Of a stretch of 64,000 bases of DNA, positions 46,618 through 57,554 are shown piece by piece. Where the stretch lies: NCBI GenBank assembly GCA_000442125.1, contig KE546978.1, forward strand, positions 1,329,098 through 1,393,097. The letters are read 5' to 3'. Numbering within the stretch: the first letter of the stretch is position 1; each line of letters begins with the position of its first letter. The notes beneath the pieces are model-generated. The model was not told the DNA's origin. It saw nothing but the letters and a program-made list of their open reading frames with translations, and searched no databases. The stretch is from Opeltia flavorubescens (lineage: Eukaryota; Ascomycota; Lecanoromycetes; Teloschistales; Teloschistaceae). Both the position numbers and the translations under genes were made by a program.

Positions 46618-49600
46618 GGAAAACGACCACCATTAAGCAAGCCAATGGATGCAGGAGCCCTCGTCGGATATTGGAGCTCACAGCAGCAGCAAAGAGGATT
46701 TGAGACAAAACAGCAAAAGGACAAGAAAACAATGCAGGACAAGAGGAAATGAAGTACCATGACCTTGACACGGACCACACCACGCCCATGGGCCGTCTTC
46801 TGGTGTGTGCGTGGAGAATGCATTTGCACCATCTGCACCCCAGAAAGACCGGCGGGGTGGCAAACTGCATCTTGAACCGTGCGCCATCGAATCTGGATTG
46901 CCACTATGCATGGCATGCATATCGATACGAACACTTGCTGCATGACGATTCCCGTTTCACCATACATTCCCCCATGGTGAGATCATCGTGCATAGCATGA
47001 CTTCTCTTCGTAACTCGATGACCGGAAAGATGATCTTGTGACACAACTATTGAACGAGAGGATCTGTGAAGACGGTGTCATCACTTTGGTCTCATGGCCA
47101 AGTGAAAATCATTCATGATCAACCCCACGCTTTCGTCCACGCAGCCATCGTTGAGCCGTTCGAGATGAGACGACGAGGATTAAGCTTCGGGTGGTGGAAG
47201 AATCGCAAGCTTCTAGCGTCAAGCCCGATGTTTTAGTGCGACATCAAAACGGGACGGCAGAGATGAGATGGTGGATTGATTGGCCAGGCCTGTTTCTCGT
47301 GTTTCAGAGTTTAGCCACTCGAACCGCTTGTCTGCCGTCTGCTGCAAAGCATGTCCACCAATCAAGTGCTTGACCAATTGTCCGACACGGCTCGGTACGG
47401 CTTTATGCAACGGCAGTGGATTGCAGATACTGACGATCCCAGCATTGATATCTCCGGACGTTGCGGGAATTGAGTCATTAAGGATGGTTTCGTGTATTGT
47501 TCATGGCTGCGAGATTGGTTGCCTAGCATTCGGATCTGTGTGCCTAGATTTAGAATTAAACAAATCTTGAAAAATTGTACCTTGGCCTAATTTATAAATT
47601 GTCCATTGTTTACGACCCGTTCATAGCTTTCACAATGGGTTCGCTGATCAGCTCCTCGGAACGGAATCGATGCAGTATTCTCAAGCCCAAGCAGGTTTAT
47701 CTGACGTCGGACATTTTGCGCTTTCAAGACGATCTGCAATTTCAAACGTTCCGTCCAGATGGTGTGAGGTTGATACACGGGACAGTCATGCATCTACCCG
47801 TATGTCAGCCACCTCACGTTGTACCTTATCAGATACACGTGCATCAACCGACGATAATGCGTCCAATAGCGCGCGAATGGTGATTACTGCAGAGGAAGCT
47901 GGTATTTCTAGGACCCAGCATGGTAGGAGACGGAACCTCCCGGAAGTCAGAATTTCCACGACGGCAAAGGCACACCCGTGCGCTGTGGCTCAATTCTGAC
48001 AGTAGATCACAAGAATGTCGGTGTTAGTGATTGCCGTTTCAACGTTGTGCTACGTTGTACCTTCCTCAACTGACGATGTCCCCGAGGGTGCTACGACTCT
48101 GATAAGGATTGAGACTCGGATCACTAATCCCGAGTCTACTCAATCAGTCATGTGATCCTGCATAAGATGGGAACCCGATCTCTTCCGTCAACACTGTCGA
48201 TATGGAATCGATACTGATCACGATTGATGGAGGGGTCGTTCCATTGCAGCAATGGCTCATCTGATGTCTAGGTACCGACCACGTAGAATCACCCTGAACA
48301 GTGGTCTGGCGCAGCCGAGACTTGTCCCTGAATGAACCTCTATCACTATTCTATCCAGAGCATTTTTGACATGATACTTACCGATGAATATATTCGTAGA
48401 GGTTCAATGGTTAAGTTAGGCAAGAGATCTACTTAATCGAAGATAGAGTCTCGCCGGGTAGTACTCACCCTTAAGAGATGAGGTTGGGTCCACTACCTTG
48501 ACGAGCAAGGTGAGCTTCGCATCTTTTTAGCGTGCGCATTGTTTTTCTTGAATCCAAACCAAGAAGTCGTGGTTTTGGCCTCCCTTGCATATCAGTGTGC
48601 AGCGATATATCTGGGCATTATCGAACATACATAGGGTCCGCCTTACCGAAAGGAACGTCTCCTTCCCTCACGGACTGACCTGAGAACGTGTCTGATCCTT
48701 TGGGATAATAAAATTCTCCTTCAGACCCTACCGAATCCTACACATGAGGCGGACTATCCTATTTCATAAACATAGCTTTACCCTTACAAAATTCATCCAT
48801 AGTCTATGAGCCGAGGCAAGTGTAGGTTTAATCTCCCTTATACCTTTAGACCTGAGCAGAATGAAGCCTCAACGGGCAAATCTTTGATATATGAGCCAGA
48901 GCGGTAAATGCTTGCAAGATATGGATGTAATCCGTTGAGCTGTAATCATAGCTTTGGAATTCAATCAGTGTTGATAGATGGCAAGCAATAGATCGATGCA
49001 ATTGGCTAGGTTTCCAAGATGCTGCTGACTAAGCGAGCGCCGTCGTCATAAATCTGTCATCATCAGCTGAAACCGCACCACATTCCTCATGTTTTCCCTG
49101 CGAACACAATCTTTACCTCTTAGCCTCCTCCCCTTGCACGAATGGTACTCTCATGACGAGCTTGCGCCTCGGATCCTGCCTGGGATCGACTCATGATTAC
49201 CTGGACTTGATACAGTAGAGGAACACAGTGCACCTGGTATACTATTTTAAACCTCTTTCACACAGTGAAGCTTGTCCACAGTGTGTTGGAAACCAACATT
49301 GACATGTTTCATCGAGAAATGCTTAGTTTTCATTGTCTGCAAATCCATGGCACCAACACATCATACATAGCCTACTCTACCTCAGCCTTAGTACAACATG
49401 GCTTTCGTTGGATTTGAGAAATGGCACGGTGAGCTGAGGAATCGTGGACTTGTGATTCAATATCTTGTTCATAAGCATGTAGTCCTCTTCTTCAATTTTG
49501 GTCTTTGTCATCTCGCATAGTACTCTGATCTCTCTGTCCTTCCACATATTCTCTCCGTTCCTCTCTTTCTTTTCGGACTACTGAGTTGCCGGCTTCATTA

Positions 49601-49635
49601 GTCGATACTAAACTCTCATTTACACCACGCATACA
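46618..49635. other. 3-kb gene-poor divergent region
   Basis: Separates the divergent CFEM receptor and secreted-protein genes. The frames at 46439-46870 (-), 47280-47570 (+) and 47575-47883 (+) lack domains and splice support. It contains an imperfect hairpin at 48107-48144 and a 10-bp inverted repeat TGAACCTCTA/TAGAGGTTCA at 48333-48342 and 48397-48406. No transposase fragments were recognised. It could hold long promoters or a non-coding transcript. Confidence 0.4.
48107..48144. repeat. Imperfect inverted repeat (hairpin)
   Basis: Left arm GATTGAGACTCGG and right arm CCGAGTCTACTCAATC pair over 13 bp with a 3-base bulge and a loop of about 9 bases. Found by eye in gene-poor DNA. It might be a terminator-like or transposon-derived remnant, or chance. 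Confidence 0.5.
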
Positions 49636-50535
49636 ATGCGCCATTCAATCTTAGCTGCCTGGTTGGCTTCGGCCACCACGGTACTTGCACTCCCAGCACC
49701 ATCCTTCTTTGCTTTTCCCACCACTTTCCCGTCACTCACCTTTACGCCGAGTGCAGAACCTTCTGCGACGCCGTCCGCGATGTCTGGTGCTGGAGACTCA
49801 TTCATGCCCTTCCCAACGACTTTCCCATCAATTACTTTCACGCCAAGTGTAGGGTCTTCTGCAACGTCCTCCGCAGCATCTGGCGGCGATGAATCTTTCA
49901 TGCCCTTCCCGACCACGTTCCCATCTCTCACATTCAGCTTTACAGGAGGCTCTGCTTCTACAGGACTTGCAGCATCTACTACCGCAGAATCATCCAACGC
50001 ATCCCCATCCTCACTGGGCGACGAGACTTCATTGCCAACCGCAACCGGAGATTCCTTTCCCTCGACTACGGCGGATGTCTCTGCCACGGGTTCCGTACCC
50101 ACGTTCTCGGATGGCGTTTTCCCGACCGGTACCCCATCGCCTTCTTCTACCGGCTCACCTTCCGATTCTAATCTCCTACCTTGCGGCTTGGCATACTATT
50201 CCCCAGATCAGTATACCTGCACAGACGAGTTCCTATGTCCTATTCTCGATGGCACACCAACGCTACAATGCGGTATCGCCTGCTATCTTCCTTCTCTGTA
50301 TAGCTGCAACGACGGCGTTCTGTCATCATTGGCGGAAGGAACTGCGACCAGCGGTTTGCCAACAGTGGTAATCACCACTACTGGATCATATTCTACTCCT
50401 TCGGATTTCGAGACTATGCCAAGCAGCACGGTGGTAGAGGCTTCCGCTACTGGTACGGGTACGTCGTCTTCGGCAAGTAGTACAGATGAGTCTTCTTCTG
50501 GCGAAAAGGTGAAGAGAAGATCGCTTTGGAGATGA
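49636..50535 (+). CDS. Secreted Ser/Thr-rich protein with repeats and a carbohydrate-binding module
   Basis: Single exon, 299 residues. MRHSILAAWLASATTVLALP is a signal peptide. Residues about 25-110 hold three repeats of about 37 residues centred on FPTTFPSLTF, FPTTFPSITF and FPTTFPSLTF, each followed by Ser/Thr/Ala sequence. After a Ser/Thr-rich, presumably O-glycosylated linker comes LLPCGLAYYSPDQYTCTDEF, LCPILDGTP, CGIACYLPSLYSCNDG. This is the Cys pattern of the carbohydrate-binding region found at the end of fungal endo-beta-1,3(4)-glucanases (Carb_bind). No catalytic domain is present. The C-terminus ends EKVKRRSLWR, with a KR-type processing site, not a GPI signal. A cell-wall or glucan-associated role is inferred. 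A long minus-strand frame over the repeats is a shadow. Confidence 0.85.
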   Translation: MRHSILAAWLASATTVLALPAPSFFAFPTTFPSLTFTPSAEPSATPSAMSGAGDSFMPFPTTFPSITFTPSVGSSATSSAASGGDESFMPFPTTFPSLTFSFTGGSASTGLAASTTAESSNASPSSLGDETSLPTATGDSFPSTTADVSATGSVPTFSDGVFPTGTPSPSSTGSPSDSNLLPCGLAYYSPDQYTCTDEFLCPILDGTPTLQCGIACYLPSLYSCNDGVLSSLAEGTATSGLPTVVITTTGSYSTPSDFETMPSSTVVEASATGTGTSSSASSTDESSSGEKVKRRSLWR

Positions 50536-51288
50536 AAAGATTGTGAAAGAGTGATATTTGGATTGATGGGATGCAAGGGCATATGTTTGGCACGTCGCTC
50601 CGAAAATGGAGGAAATATATTGCGATCCATGACTGTCCAGAAAAACAGCCCATACGATGAATCGTTCTCGATATAGCATGAGAGGATCGTACTGAACATA
50701 GGTAACGTCAACTTGGGTCATATATTTACATGCGATCCGTCAAGTTTTTGTACTGCTGATCATGGTCTACGTAATCGCTGTTTCGATATCTGTTCATATT
50801 TCCATTTGATTATGCAATTTGTAATGCGAAATCTTGTGTCACATTTCAGCTACGTCTGTAGCTTGTCGCTGGTTACTGCTGTGCCCCTTTGGAGTGTTTC
50901 AAGAGGCTTGAGCCACATGTTGGTTTTAGGTTCGCAGCCTCTAGCAAACATCCAATGCAAAAGGTTGCCTCACAACAGTGTTGCATAAAGTATCCTTCCA
51001 TCTACGATGGTCACTTAGATTACGCGTAAGAGATGGTACAATGCGAGATAGTTTCTCTTCACACAGGTTCAACTCATCGATTGCATGATCAAGTTCTGCG
51101 TTAGATGGGGACGTCGATTTCCTTTACTATATTCTTCTACGAGATCACGATGCTACCCTTACTACCCTTCATTGCCGTTATGTTTCTTTTCACATTATTG
51201 CCGCAGACTCCAATCCGCCACAGATCTTGTCACTCCCGTAGCCTTCACATTTTATCTACCATTTCATCGTATTGCCCTTCACGAGATG
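50536..51288. other. Intergenic region
   Basis: About 750 bp between the secreted-protein gene and the decayed copy of the small TM gene, whose 3' ends converge here. Short frames only. Nothing else was seen. Confidence 0.4.
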
Positions 51289-51766
51289 TTAAATCGTCTT
51301 TGCACGCTTCTGCAACGTTTGCCGTTCGTCTGGGCTGGGCTCATCTCTTTCCGTTTGGTCGCCATCGGGAAACTCAGCGATAACTGTTCCTTCTTCGATG
51401 ACGTCTGCTGGGACTGCGACAACATTGCCTAAACCCTCAGAACTAGCTGCTGTGACTACTGTCTCCATTGCTGTCGTCGCAAGCTCGATTTCTGGTACCA
51501 TTGTATCATTTCCTGCGTCTGCTGGACTTTGTCAGTTGAACGACAGCTATGAAATAATCGGATCTCATATCACCTTCTCCTGTCAAGCACCAACCATAAG
51601 GTTTGAAAACATTGTTACGACGAAAGATTTATTGGACGATGAATACTGTTCCGCCGACGATGAGACCACGAGTTATGAAGATGATATATTTACTGTTATG
51701 CCAATCATTTGAGGAAGAGGAATACGATGACTGAATGGTAGTGTAAGTAGTATCGAAGGGCGGCAT
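51289..51766 (-). pseudogene. Decayed tandem copy of the small single-TM gene
   Basis: The minus strand from the ATG at 51766 reads MPPFDTTYTTIQSSYSSSS, then DWHNSKYIIFITRGLIVGG, closely matching the intact gene at 52141-52611 (MPPFNTTFTTVQ, then DWHNNKYIIFVTRGLIVGG). After TVFIVQ there is a TAA (51631-51629) where the neighbour has TTA. Further on the homology changes frame, and the C-terminal half (EIELATTAMETVVTAASS, then DQTERDEPSPDE) continues in another frame to 51289. The flanking 3' DNA is also alike (GTTAAATC-A/G-TCTTTGCA). So this is a tandem duplicate with at least one nonsense change and one frame change. A programmed read-through is possible but unlikely. It is a host gene, not an element. 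Confidence 0.75.
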
Positions 51767-52140
51767 GTTGGTGTGGGCTATTGGATAAGGGAGTATGGAT
51801 TACTGTTGATGACGAAAAGGGTTTAGCTCGGGCTGGGCAAAAAGACCTGGAGAAAGTTTGGCGGTCAGTGGTAAGACTACGAAAGATGATAATTAAGGTT
51901 GTGAGTAAGCTGTGGAAAGGCAATCCTGCGCCATGATCTAAGTCTTCTTTAGGAAAACGTTTTGCAATCCCCCGGCCTGGAGCTCTTTCCGCTGCCAGCT
52001 AGGAATACTCTCCAACAGTAGCACGCAGAAAATCATTCTCCTACCACCTTCATGAACGCTTACTCAAGGAAAAAATCCATCGAGATTTCGTTACTCTTCC
52101 CGCAACGTTAAATCATCTTTGCATTTTTCTGTGGCATCTG

Positions 52141-52611
52141 TCATTCGATGTGGTTCGGTTCATCGCCTTCTATCTCACTTCGGTGGGTGGACTCCACGAG
52201 AGCTCCGTCGGATCCTATCACCTCCGCCGGCATTGTAGAAGGTGTTGGAGGGTTCTCAGGGCTGACGGCTAGGACTGCTATCTCCATCGTGGCAGTCGCG
52301 AGCTCCATCTGCGGCAGATTCGTGTTATCGTCCCCATCCCCTGAATTGGTCAGTGAAGTGGCCTTGGTGGTGGAATAATTGGATAATAAATCACCGTCTT
52401 CTACTAAGCACCAACTATAAGATTGAAGAAGATTGCAACGACGGAACAATAATTGAATTAAGAATATCGTGCCCCCGACGATAAGACCGCGAGTGACGAA
52501 GATGATGTATTTATTGTTGTGCCAGTCGTGTGAGGCATGCGATACTGGGGATAGAATCCCGCTGGCTGCAGGAGTCTGCACAGTAGTAAACGTCGTATTG
52601 AAAGGTGGCAT
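52141..52611 (-). CDS. Small single-TM protein, intact member of a tandem pair
   Basis: Single exon of 156 residues. The N-terminus (MPPFNTTFTTVQTPAASG) is Thr/Ser-rich and carries an NTT site. It leads to DWHNNKYIIFVTRGLIVGG and a hydrophobic helix, GLIVGGTIFLIQLLF, which is capped by RRCNLLQSY. The remaining 90 residues are acidic and Thr/Ser-rich (ELATATMEIAVLAV, PAEVIGSD, EIEGDEPNHIE). The topology suggests a short outer N-terminus, one TM helix and a cytosolic acidic tail, by the positive-inside rule. No family is recognised. Conservation between the two copies covers both the TM region and the acidic tail, which argues that the frame is real despite its short length. The decayed copy lies 375 bp downstream in the same orientation. 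Confidence 0.65.
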   Translation of the reverse strand: MPPFNTTFTTVQTPAASGILSPVSHASHDWHNNKYIIFVTRGLIVGGTIFLIQLLFRRCNLLQSYSWCLVEDGDLLSNYSTTKATSLTNSGDGDDNTNLPQMELATATMEIAVLAVSPENPPTPSTMPAEVIGSDGALVESTHRSEIEGDEPNHIE

Positions 52612-52977
52612 ATTGCTGTCGGCTTGCAGTGACAGAACAAGTCAAAATTTCGAGAAAGGGGTTGGCAACGGGCAAAGATGAGCGAGGCGAAAATCAGGGC
52701 GAGGAGAATCACGGTGAGATAAAGAAGGAAAGAAGGGCGAGGCGCGGTGTACCCTTTTTCTCGCCTCGTCCGTAGTGGAGCACTGCCCCGCAGCAGCTTG
52801 ACGTAAGCTTACAACGTAGAGATTGTCTTCAGACCGACGATTGGGCACAGGGGCTTGACGCTATCCTTCTTGTGGCCTACCGAGCGCCTCGTTATCTTGT
52901 GGCCGGTAGCCTCGCTTTGACCTGCACAATTCTTCCTGCAGCCTCGTTTCCCCTCATCGAATCTTGTTGTTTACACG
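52612..52977. other. Divergent intergenic region
   Basis: About 370 bp separating the single-TM gene (minus) and the zinc-cluster regulator (plus), presumably a shared promoter region. No other feature was seen. Confidence 0.4.
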
Positions 52978-54398
52978 ATGGCAGCCGATAACATACTGGA
53001 CAGAGACATCAGCGGCACTTCAAGCGATGCGAACCGAGACGTAAGTAAAGACGATGATGTCATCATCCGCGGTAACATCATTGAATTCTTGAACGGCAAA
53101 AAGTGCGAAGCCTGTCGAAGTAGAGAGCGCGACTGCATCATCAAATTCAACGCAAATTCTTGCTTGCTGTGCTCTGATGCTGGGCGCTCTTGTATCTTTG
53201 AGCGTCAGATGCGAGTACGAGGGCTTGCAAGTAGATTCAACTGGGCATCTTTGCTCACCAAAGAAGGCTTCTTTGATTTAGACCAAGATGTTCCAGCAGC
53301 CGACAAATTGTAAGCTTGTATCAATCATGGCCAGACATAACTCTTGCTATGAAGATGACGTAGCTAACAAATGCAGACTCAACCATGCATCAGCGCCAAC
53401 CCTAGATCTTACTTCTAAGTCGAGGAACACTCTGGTAAATGAATGGCCACTGATTCCAGATCTGGACTCCCATGGCCACGATAGACAGCAATCGATAGCG
53501 CCGACAATCAGTGAGAAAACACTCTCTGGATCAACGCATGTCTTTGACAAGGACATGAGCCCTGTGAGAGGGAAACGCAATTTTTCAGAACTTGAGAAAC
53601 AGCGTATTGCCTCGGTGCGTAAGCAAGGTGCTTGCATAGAATGCAGATCCAAGAAAAGAAAGGTAAGTAAGAACATTTACGAGGAGCAGGTTGAAGGCGG
53701 CTCATGGAAAGTAGTGCACCCACACCTCTAGCCTACTCCACGACCGCGAAGATGATGCAATAAATAACACGGTATTATCACCGCGAACACCATTAATACA
53801 ACCGTTAATACAAGAGCCCGGGCCTTGGATGGTTTCAAACCCCGGGTCAAGTATTTCAGCACCTCTACAGGACCAAATCATCGGATCATCATCAAAGAGC
53901 CCAGGAGCTCCACAGCCCTCATCAATCAAAATATCAATCCCCAAAGTATCCTATATAAGACCCCCAATGAGCAAAATCATGTGCCCCAAATGCGACCACT
54001 ACCCTTCCGGCTTCAGAGGCAAGCACGAGCTAGAACGACATATCAGGCGAGAACATCCAGCACAGATAACAAAATGGAAATGTGTTGATGCAAGCAAGGA
54101 CGGTCAATTCTTAGACGGCTGTACGGCATGTAGGGAAGGAAAGCTTTATGGCGCTTATTATAACGCTGCTGCTCATCTACGGAGGAAGCATTTCAACCCC
54201 AAAGAGAGAGGGGGAAAGCGGAGGGGGGGATCTGGCGGCGAGGATCCACCGATGGAAATTTTGAAGGGGTATATGCAGGAGGTCGTGGTTGATAATGAGA
54301 GGGCGCATCACAATGATTGGGATGAAGGGGAAGATAACGAGCCAGAGGACTACGTGCACACGGAAGAGGCAACGGGACCCGCAATGACTACTGGCTAG
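52978..54398 (+). CDS. Regulator-like protein with several zinc-binding Cys modules
   Basis: Three exons (52978-53309, 53377-53662, 53715-54398) give 433 residues. Residues about 40-80 hold KCEACRSRERDCIIKF and SCLLCSDAGRSCIFER. The six Cys are spaced C-x2-C-x6-C-x8-C-x2-C-x6-C, which fits the fungal Zn2Cys6 pattern although the usual basic residues are few. The exon 2/3 join yields QGACIECRSKKRKCTHT, a second, half cluster. The C-terminal part has MCPKCDHYPSGFRGKHELER followed by HIRREHP (C2H2-like), then CTACREGKLYGAYYNAAAHL with RRKHF, another finger-like block. I recognise this C-terminal pair of fingers as recurring in uncharacterised fungal regulators. DNA binding is inferred. The tail is acidic (DEGEDNEPEDY). 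Confidence 0.8.
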
Positions 54399-55293
54399 AA
54401 CGGAAAAGATTGCACTGCTCCGGATATCACCAAAGGAAATGTTGATGCATATACACCGTAGTTAGGCATGAACACCCCCCGGCGTGCTATCAGTATGTAA
54501 TCTGGAAGGTAGAGAAGTTTTTCACCGGATTGAGAAATTAGTGGTGGCGCGAGATTGAAAAAAAATTATTAATCCAAGAACAATAGTCATTTATATGCTG
54601 CCACAAGCTTTCCATCAGCTGCTAGCCTCGAAAAACTCCCCGGTTTAAGTCTTTTCATTGTTGTTTGAATGTGGTTTCGATCCTTCAATTTTCCATCTCT
54701 CTCTTGATATCAGATTACTCCCAAAATCATCGACAACGATGGTCTTTTACTCTGTGTAGAGAGGAGAGTAGATGGATCTATACCCCGAGGATTTATATAT
54801 AGAGAAATTAGAGCCGGGACATATTGCGATCTGGTATGACTCTGATTGAGAGATGGGAATATGCGATATATATGCATTGTAAATCACCGAAATATTTTTC
54901 TGAGATTTGGTTGTAGAATATGAGGTTGGCTTTATCTTTGGATGATGATGGATTTTTTTATATGGAACAGTGTATATGTACCTACCCTTTCTGAGTCGCG
55001 CATAAAGAACCGGCGATCTGTATATGAGCTTATTAAAAATAATATGGGAGAATAGTGACTGTTAAGCATATGTTTGATAAGCGCATGTCTATAAAAACAC
55101 CCGGGTCGCTTCACTATGTTTGTTCTCAAAAAGCGCATAACGCTCTGGCCCCTGCAATTTCCATAGATGCGATTGATATATCCGCCGTTTATTCTCCATG
55201 TTCCACCATGGCGAAATATGTTTTCCCCATGTTTTAAAGCGTATTCCATGACCCAATGACAGGTGATTCCGATTATTTCAATTATTTGCAGTG
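54399..55293. other. AT-rich intergenic region
   Basis: About 900 bp between two plus-strand genes, with many A/T runs and TATATA patches (for example near 54795 and 54865). It holds no supported coding frame and probably includes the promoter of the secreted gene at 55294. Confidence 0.4.
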
Positions 55294-56264
55294 ATGACGC
55301 GATTCAACATTGTCATTTTACGTGTTCTATTACTCGTAATACCTCTAGTCTTCTCATCGCCCTTGACATCCAGAGACGACAACGAAAACTGGGCCACCGC
55401 CATCCGCAAAGGCACCCTCCTACAGCGGCAACTAGAAAGTGGCTGCTTCCCCGACACAAATAACCCAATCACGCTCCCGCAATTGGAGAAAATTGGGTTT
55501 CAAATCGGTCATGATGTCTCGTCGAGGTGGCCGCCGAAATTCAGTGTGCTGAGGGTTTTTGAGAATTTGGTTATGGAGAGGATGGGCTGGAGTGAGGGGA
55601 TGGATTATTGGACGAGTGATTGTCAGAGGGGTTGTATGTGGTCTTTTTCCTCTTCCCTCTTCTTAGCAACGTTTCTCTTTTGTGAACATTTCGATTAAAA
55701 GTTTTCGCCCTCTCCGCTGATCAAAACACTCAATTACTAGTCTCCACCCCCACCCCCTCCCGAACCGACTACTTCAACTCCTTCTCCCCCCACAACGGCC
55801 TCATCGCCGCCCTCGAAAACCGCAAATCCCCCTCCGAAACAATCTTCTGGTCCGACCTCGCCTTCGCACTCTGGTCCGCCATCACAACATACACTCAAAC
55901 CCCCATCCGCAACCTCCGCTACATCGCCCGCCATGAAATCGATAATCCGATCACCAAATCTATTATTGATCGCGCTGTGGGGCCGAGGCCGAAACCTGTG
56001 GTTAATTTTGATAGAGGGACGAAGGGGTTTACGGCGCTCTTGGGGACTCCGAATGGAGCGGGCGTTGTGTTTTTGTTGATGCAGCATAAACGGCAACTGG
56101 GGGTGAAGAGGATTGAGAGGGCGGTTGTGTTTCCGAATCGGGGGGTTTTTCCGGATGTGGTTTTTGTGTTGGGGGATTTGGATGTTGTGGGAGAGGGGGT
56201 GGCGGGTCTTTGCCCATCGGTACCATTGAATAATTCGATGGAGGGAGCGTATGAGACTTCATAG
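55294..56264 (+). CDS. Secreted protein of unknown function
   Basis: Two exons (55294-55633, 55741-56264) give 287 residues. MTRFNIVILRVLLLVIPLVF is a signal peptide, likely cleaved near SSPLTSRDD. The mature chain includes SGCFPDTNNPITLPQLEKIG, DYWTSDCQRG joined to FSTPTPSRTDYFNSF, then LAFALWSAITTYTQTPIRNL and RYIARHEIDNP. The canonical GTATGT donor at 55634 was chosen over an overlapping GTTGTA. It ends near VPLNNSMEGAYETS. Two Cys are seen near the middle (SGCF, SDCQ) and one near the end (GLCPS). No family is recognised. The frame starts at the first ATG after a GTG. An extracellular role is inferred from the signal peptide. Confidence 0.7.
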
Positions 56265-56357
56265 AGAAATAAAGAAATAAATTTTTGCGCAGGTTGTCAC
56301 AGACCAGGTTCCGAAGCAGATCCCGAGATCCAGATTGACGTCGAATCGATGTATCTA

Positions 56358-57234
56358 TTATGAGGTCTCGATCATAAGAAGAAATTCATGCCCATCAATC
56401 AGCTCACCAAGTGGCCACTTTCGTCCTTGTCTCACCCGGCGCAACACCTCGAGTGGTTCGGTATGATTGACGAAAAAGTTCGTATCAACGGATGAAATAA
56501 CGCCACTCTCGTCGTCGGGTTGGAAAAGACTACCACGCGGTACAGCATTCTTGATGTATTCGATTGGTGATTCCCTCATCACGCTGCTTGCGTTGTCGCG
56601 GATGAAGTCTGTGGGTACCGAGGTGATACCATCACCTAAAAAGACAATAATGATTTCAGAATCAAAAGGAAGAGGGGTCGATGTGTCGATTTACTTACTC
56701 CCGAAGACTCTAGCAGCGGCGAGGCAAGCTGCAGGATGCGAACTCATAATGCCATAGATATCATCTTCATTTCGCCGTCGGAGGAAATTCAACAAGCCAG
56801 TCGCAAGTCCCCGTTCCCGGTAATCGCGGTGCACAACGAGTTGAGTAATCCAGCATACTTGTCTACCATCATCGACTTTCCATCTACAGACAATCGCATG
56901 CCCTACTAGGCGATGATCCTCGGTTGAGACTTTGGTATAGGAGCAGTTGGCTCCTTCGGGTAGATATTGGTCTCGTAGACGGTTTTTGCTGAGTTTGACG
57001 CGTGTTCCTAGATCGGAATGATTAGATGCACAGACGGTGCTAGGAACGGGGACTTATGTGGATAGAATTACCTTCTTTAGGCACGCGGTGAGTACCTGTA
57101 GGATCTGTGCCCCATACTCCATAGTTTTCGGTAAAGAGCGTGGCTGCTTCCTGCAACATCGAATCTGTGATTTCGTTTCTATCGAAGGTTTCGTAGAGAT
57201 GCTTTGTTATTACTGGTCTGGGAAGGGACGACAT
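56358..57234 (-). CDS. GNAT-family N-acetyltransferase
   Basis: Three exons (57234-57072, 57007-56699, 56635-56358) give 249 residues. The start is MSSLPRPVITKHLYETFDRN. The GNAT core spans the second exon: LVGHAIVCRWKV (a central strand), then WITQLVVHRDYRERGLATGL, where R-E-R-G-L-A is the R/Q-x-x-G-x-G/A acetyl-CoA loop, then NFLRRRNEDDIYGIMSSHPA. The C-terminal exon (DGITSVPTDFIRDNASSVMR) is family-specific. The acceptor substrate, a small molecule or a protein, cannot be told. Both joins keep phase and the domain. It lies 320 bp downstream of the methyltransferase on the same strand, with no evidence of functional linkage. Confidence 0.85.
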
Positions 57235-57554
57235 TGAGACAAGGAATGAGGCTCGATATCATCGCAGTGGCCTGGACAAGTCGCTAGACGACGCCCAGAA
57301 ATGTGCGCGCTACCCCTGCCAGATTTGGATCATGAGTCATATTGCGCTTGTTACCCAGGATCATCGCATGGCTTAGCAATCCCATCGAAAATCATAATCC
57401 TCTTCATCAACCTTCAGGAAATGGATATGTCGAGACCTCGATGTGAGGTTGAACAATTGAAGGAGGCGGGTCAAAAGAGTGAAAAGGATGCATTTAAAAG
57501 ATACTGTATCTGAAAATAACCTAGCGTACAAAGTCTGCGTCCCAACGAAGGACT
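57235..57554. other. Intergenic region
   Basis: About 320 bp between the methyltransferase stop and the GNAT start, likely the GNAT promoter. No other feature was seen. Confidence 0.45.

Noticed and set aside
46439-46870. Minus-strand 143-codon frame upstream of the CFEM receptor
   Set aside because: It overlaps exons 1-2 of the receptor in a different frame. The spliced reading restores the CFEM cysteine pattern, which this frame does not.
49620-50102. Minus-strand 160-codon repeat-bearing frame
   Set aside because: Mirror of the FPTTFPS repeats; the plus strand has a signal peptide and a Cys module.
51398-51712. Plus-strand 104-codon frame
   Set aside because: Antisense to the decayed copy of the single-TM gene. 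Homology to the neighbouring gene is on the minus strand.
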